Notes under the pieces: generated by a model
Told to the model about the DNA's origin: nothing
What the model saw: only the letters and a program-made list of their open reading frames with translations
Databases searched by the model: none
Translations under genes and position numbers: made by a program
Shown here: in pieces, positions 60,191 through 64,000 of the stretch
Layout of the letters: each line of letters opens with the position of its first letter
Position numbering within the stretch: the stretch's first letter is position 1
From: Cepaea nemoralis
Taxonomy: Eukaryota > Mollusca > Gastropoda > Stylommatophora > Helicidae
DNA length: 64,000 nt
Assembly (NCBI GenBank): GCA_014155875.1
Contig: JACEFZ010011455.1
Span: forward strand, 1-64,000
Direction: 5' to 3'

Positions 60191-60682
60191 AGGATTCCAG
60201 GATAAACAAGAGATGGTGGCGGTAGATCTTGACCTGGAGGATGAGTATAACAGGGTTAGGTATTATCGGTTGATATACACACTGTTGGACATGGTAGTCT
60301 GCCAATGGATTGTCAAATGGGTTTCGAAGTCCTTTATGAGCGTACAATTACACTTCTCATGGGTTTCTGGACTTCTGACCCCTGTATTATTACACCTGGA
60401 CTGCCATGTCCCCAGTGCTATTTAATGTCTACACCAGCAAATTCGCAGCTGTTGAGACACCAGGTATTGGTAGAATCTTGACATTTGCAGACGATGTGCT
60501 GGTGTATAGATAGGGAAGGTTTGACTGAAGACGTGCAGATGGCAGTAAACAGGGTGGCGGAGTTGTGCAGGAACGCAGGAACCGTTATAAACCAAGACAA
60601 GACATCGGTTTTGTGATAATCCCTGAATAACCGGATCGTGACGGCAGATGTCTATATATTATATTGGATGGATGTCCTCTTC

Positions 60683-60683
<1 letters not shown>

Positions 60684-60766
<83 letters not shown>
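60684..60766. repeat. (GA)n microsatellite
   Basis: About 41 uninterrupted AG dinucleotides within the LINE relic. Confidence 0.95.
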
Positions 60767-60768
<2 letters not shown>

Positions 60769-60998
60769 AATAAAAGTACTTGGGGATCACCTTTGACAGG
60801 TTTATGTCTTTTAAGGGTATGTGGAGGCTTTGGCAGTAAAGGGTGGTAAGGTGGTAAAGTACTTATTGCATTGGGGGTGATAGCAGCATGCTTTACAAGC
60901 TCTTTCAGCAGTTAATAATTTCAGTCATCTAATATGGTTTGGGGCTGCTGACAGTATCAAAGAGCCAGCTTGAAATGTTGGAGCATACAGAATGCGGC

Positions 60999-61670
60999 TG
61001 TCAAGAACCTGAATTCATACAGGCAGGCTGGCCATTTCATTCATACCACACGATCACAAACACGGTTGTATAAATGGTATAACATGAATCAATACTTATT
61101 CTACACAATTACTATCAGGCGATATGGCCACACAGATATATACAGCTCGCTTCTCGAGCCTACATTAATCGCACTCAAATACTCAAATACAGTATTCACA
61201 CTCGCTATGTCTAACTGCGTCCTGTCTAAACTACACAGTGGCTAGAGTAACACCACACAGGTCTTGTCGCTCTAACTGTCAAGTCCGGTCTGCCTGAGTT
61301 TACAGGTCTCGTTCAGTTACTGGTCCTCAGTCCTCGTGCGGTCAGCAGCGCTGCGTGCTGCGTCACTTGTCACGTAGTCCAGTAGTCCAGTACTCGTTAA
61401 CCTACAGCTGTACTACCGTTCTGTCTGTTTACGGGTAGTTCCCCGTGGCTAACGTCCACTGTCCTATCTTGGGAGTTGATCCCCGTCATGTCCTAGTTAT
61501 GACACGTGCGTGTCCTATCTATGTCCTGTCCTAGAACTGTTTGGATTCTACCTCCTTATACTGTCTCTCTCTATCTATTCTCTTGTAAAGGTCCTTATCT
61601 ATGTCTTGTCTCTGTCCTTTCCTTACTTCTGTCTTTGTCCTACTTCTATCTATATATCCAGCTCTTAGAC
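60999..61670 (-). repeat. Candidate 3' LTR of a second gypsy element
   Basis: Begins TGTCAAG at the point where the LINE relic stops and ends TTAGACA, just before a polypyrimidine run (61680-61693) that would be the polypurine tract on the minus strand. The location downstream of a minus-strand RNase H fits. I cannot see the partner LTR or a target duplication, so the ends are provisional. Confidence 0.3.
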
Positions 61671-63476
61671 ACGCTCTCGTCCCCCCCCCTCCCTGTATTG
61701 CGTCACCAAAATCAAGTTAATGGGTGTAACGCAATCTGTCGTAACATATAAAAAAAATTATTTGGGTCTAATTTTGTCAAAGTGCTGGCTAGGGTTAACT
61801 AATCATGTCTTTGGTATAATCAATGACTTATAAAAGTCTGATGTCACACTGTTGTATTTATCCACTGGTTTATACTCAGCGTCGCACAACTGTGTTGTTG
61901 GCCAGAGTCAACACTCATTTTCATTACGCATATGGAAGCTGTATCGAATCAAAGCTCAAAATGTCTATAAGACACAGCTTTTCAAAATCGCGATTGACCG
62001 ACATCCCGTCCAAATTGTTCCTGTTACGGGAACAATACATGAATAAAATTCATGGCTCCCGTGTAATGTTTCTCCAACTCTATTACATGTTGTGTGTTAG
62101 CTAATGTTCACCTCTCTAACTTCCGTTTGTGGGTAAATCTTTCACTGTGTTCTCAAAGTTTCCTAAGTCTGTTATGTCCCCTGTTCATGAGTTTCCCCCC
62201 TTCCATTATACTGCTGTCTGTATTTTTATCTGTAAGTATATCTGGTTGTTTGCGTGTTTATTTAATCTTTAGTGTATGCTTAAATCACAAACATAGGTGT
62301 ATGTCTATAATTTACGTGAATGACGTTTTCAAGCGTCGCAGGTTGGTTTATGCAGTCACGAATGAATGCGTTTGCTTAATTTGTGACTGCTCTGCCGAAC
62401 TGAGACGCTGGAAAATATTCCTATACATGTAATGTAATAATGGCAACAACACACATAAAACTACACAAGCACATGTGTTACATATAAGACGAAGACAAAT
62501 TATAAAAACTCTTGGGTGCGGCAAAAAAAAAATGCACCATTGTTCACTCACACAATATTTAATACATTCACTCTATCCTTGTTCTCGTCTTTCTCTCTTT
62601 ACATTCACTCATCACAGGTTTATACAAATTTTATGTCATTAAAATAATATAATAAAATAAAATGGAGAAAAAAACAAAAATTGAAAAATAGTTTTGGCTC
62701 ACTCTAAACATTCGTAGAGCCGAATAATAGTGCTGTATATTAGCACTGTCTATCTTATTTATAGTATTTACAAGTTGACTGGATTGCTTAGGCTAATCCT
62801 AAGTATACTAACTACTCTAATTAAATGCTATACTCTACTTTGGTGTGCTGAGATTTACTAACTAAGGGAAGATAATCTAAGTAAATAAATGAAATGAAGT
62901 GAAATGTGTTGGTTCCCTTAATCTAACTATAGTTCCAGATGGTAATGATTTCTAACTACGTTATACTTTTAAACTAATCTGTCTTAACTAAACTAAAATG
63001 TCCTAAATATTTTATATTAATGATGGACTGATAGTCTCTTACGAGACTTATAAGATGTGATTAACTAATGTACTCATATTTACGTCTAATTATCCCTGTA
63101 TCTACATGGGAGTCGGAAAATTGGTGTTACTAATTTACTGAAAAGAAAAGTTGTTATGTTATTCTAAACTAAACTACACATAAAAACTACATTATGATGT
63201 GAAACTTCAATAAAAATATTATCATATATATCACAAATACATACATTTTACACTAGTATAATAGTTAAACTTAGTTGCTCCAGGTAAGGTGATGATGTCG
63301 CGTCTTTTCCTTTGAATATCTTCATTCTACACACAGTTTCTATTTACAGTGTTCGATATTCGACGCGATGTTCCTGAAGTGTCTATTTACAATGTTCTAT
63401 TCATCTTTGTCGACTATATGTAATGGTATCGACATTGCTCGTCGTTCATATATGTACACATTCTGATTCACAGTAA
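61671..63476 (-). other. Non-coding 3' region of the second gypsy element
   Basis: About 1.8 kb, AT-rich, with no integrase, envelope or other recognisable frame between the RNase H end and the candidate LTR. This mirrors the 1.57-kb empty region at the same place in the element at 3137-11436. The 93- and 112-codon plus frames here are unsupported. Confidence 0.5.
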
Positions 63477-63994
63477 TCAATATGGTTGAGAACACTCTGC
63501 TACTGGTGTTAATGACGATGATCGTGTTGCGTCGTCTTTCTGTTTCACTTCAGATACTTCAAAGTTTGAAGGTCTAGTAAGCATGTCGGCTAGTGTGTTA
63601 CTTCTACCTTTAATATGCCTGACCGAAAATGAATAATTCTGGAGTATCAGGGACCATCTGTAGATCCTATTGTTCTTATGGACTCCTGTCTCCATGACTG
63701 TGAACGGAGAGTTGTCAGTTTCGATGACAAAGTGTGTCCCTGCAAAGAATCTATGTAGTTTATGACACAGTACACAATAGCTAAAGCCTCCAGTTGAGAG
63801 ACATCATACTTAGCCTCAGTAGGGGTAATCTTGCGACTTACATACATCACTGGGTGGAGAATGTCGTCATACTTCTGACATAATACGCCGGCTATGGATA
63901 CTGCACTGGCGTCTGTCCTAAGAAAATATTGTAAATTTGGGTTAGGTAACCGAAGGATCGGGACATTGCTAAAAAGATGCTTAAGTTTTGACAT
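63477..63994 (-). pseudogene. Second gypsy element, RNase H end of pol (runs off the window)
   Basis: Minus strand: the end of the connection (MSKLKHLFSNVPILRLPNPN), then RNase H with FLRTDASAVSIAGVLCQ, HPVMYVSRKITPTEAKY and SQLEALAIVYC, a frame break near 63755, then a second frame with RIYRWSLILQNYSFSVRHIK and NTLADMLTRP to a stop at 63477. This is the same domain edge as in the first element (RHIRGTDNIIADILSRQ) but clearly a different family. The protein ends shortly after RNase H, with no integrase downstream, so this element too may have integrase upstream. The upstream part lies beyond 64000. Confidence 0.85.
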
Positions 63995-64000
63995 TGCACT

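Larger units (their letters stand above)
59900..61010 (+). pseudogene. LINE reverse transcriptase relic
   Basis: Plus strand: RVLKRAKETAPGPDGVRYTH near 59960, VAVDLDLEDEYNRVRYYRLI near 60220 (the palm Asp motif), a GRILTFADDVLVYR-like stretch near 60470-60510 (catalytic FADD), KYLGITFDRFMSF near 60780 and QLEMLEHTQNAAVK near 60975. Frameshifts and stops are frequent. A (GA)n expansion (60684-60766) replaces the segment before KYLG, and a separate insert sits at 60017-60190. The clade was not determined. Confidence 0.75.

Overview
This is a repeat-dominated stretch of a large eukaryotic genome, most likely a lophotrochozoan animal and plausibly a mollusc. The grounds are split EGF-like exons with phase-1 introns, Penelope-like elements, RTE-type LINEs, tRNA-derived SINEs and Ty3/gypsy elements. 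The organism is an inference from element and domain content; nothing names it. There are no bacterial-style operons, rRNA genes or CRISPR arrays.

Layout. (1) 1-22012 is a huge 28-bp-unit minisatellite. It is interrupted by one very young Ty3/gypsy retrotransposon (3137-11436, minus strand) with indistinguishable 546-bp LTRs and a 5-bp target duplication. Its pol has integrase upstream of reverse transcriptase, the unusual Gmr1-like order. A truncated LTR copy at 14221-14430 shows the array re-duplicated after the insertion. (2) 22013-28782 is a nest of transposons: an old RTE-clade LINE (minus) split by a probable solo LTR and by a Penelope fragment, a second 5'-truncated RTE copy, and one or two SINEs. 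(3) 28863-59700 is the intron/exon landscape of a plus-strand host gene. One 135-bp and six paralogous 141-bp EGF-like exons, all phase 1-1, lie in tandem modules. Each module has a TTNN tetranucleotide repeat, a decayed EGF exon (or a 42-bp minisatellite grown from it), the live exon, and usually a CTGT repeat. Two neighbouring modules are duplicated as a block of about 7.5 kb (29718-36508 plus 44136-44283, and 44888-51700). The first block was later opened by a four-part, head-to-head Penelope concatemer (36509-44135) and the second by a LINE (48733-49864). (4) 59700-64000 holds a LINE reverse transcriptase relic and the 3' part of a second gypsy element that runs off the window.

The coding content is therefore one partial host gene, probably a cell-surface or secreted multi-EGF protein of the MEGF/SREC kind, plus selfish-element genes. 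The most notable observations are the 42-bp minisatellite whose unit straddles the splice acceptor of a dead EGF exon, with a period equal to the spacing of two GATG sites in the ancestral exon; the INT-before-RT gypsy element; and the inverted tandem Penelope insertion. Several low-complexity stretches (about 17400-17850, 59340-59700, 1-300) look like uncorrected long-read consensus and should be read with care.
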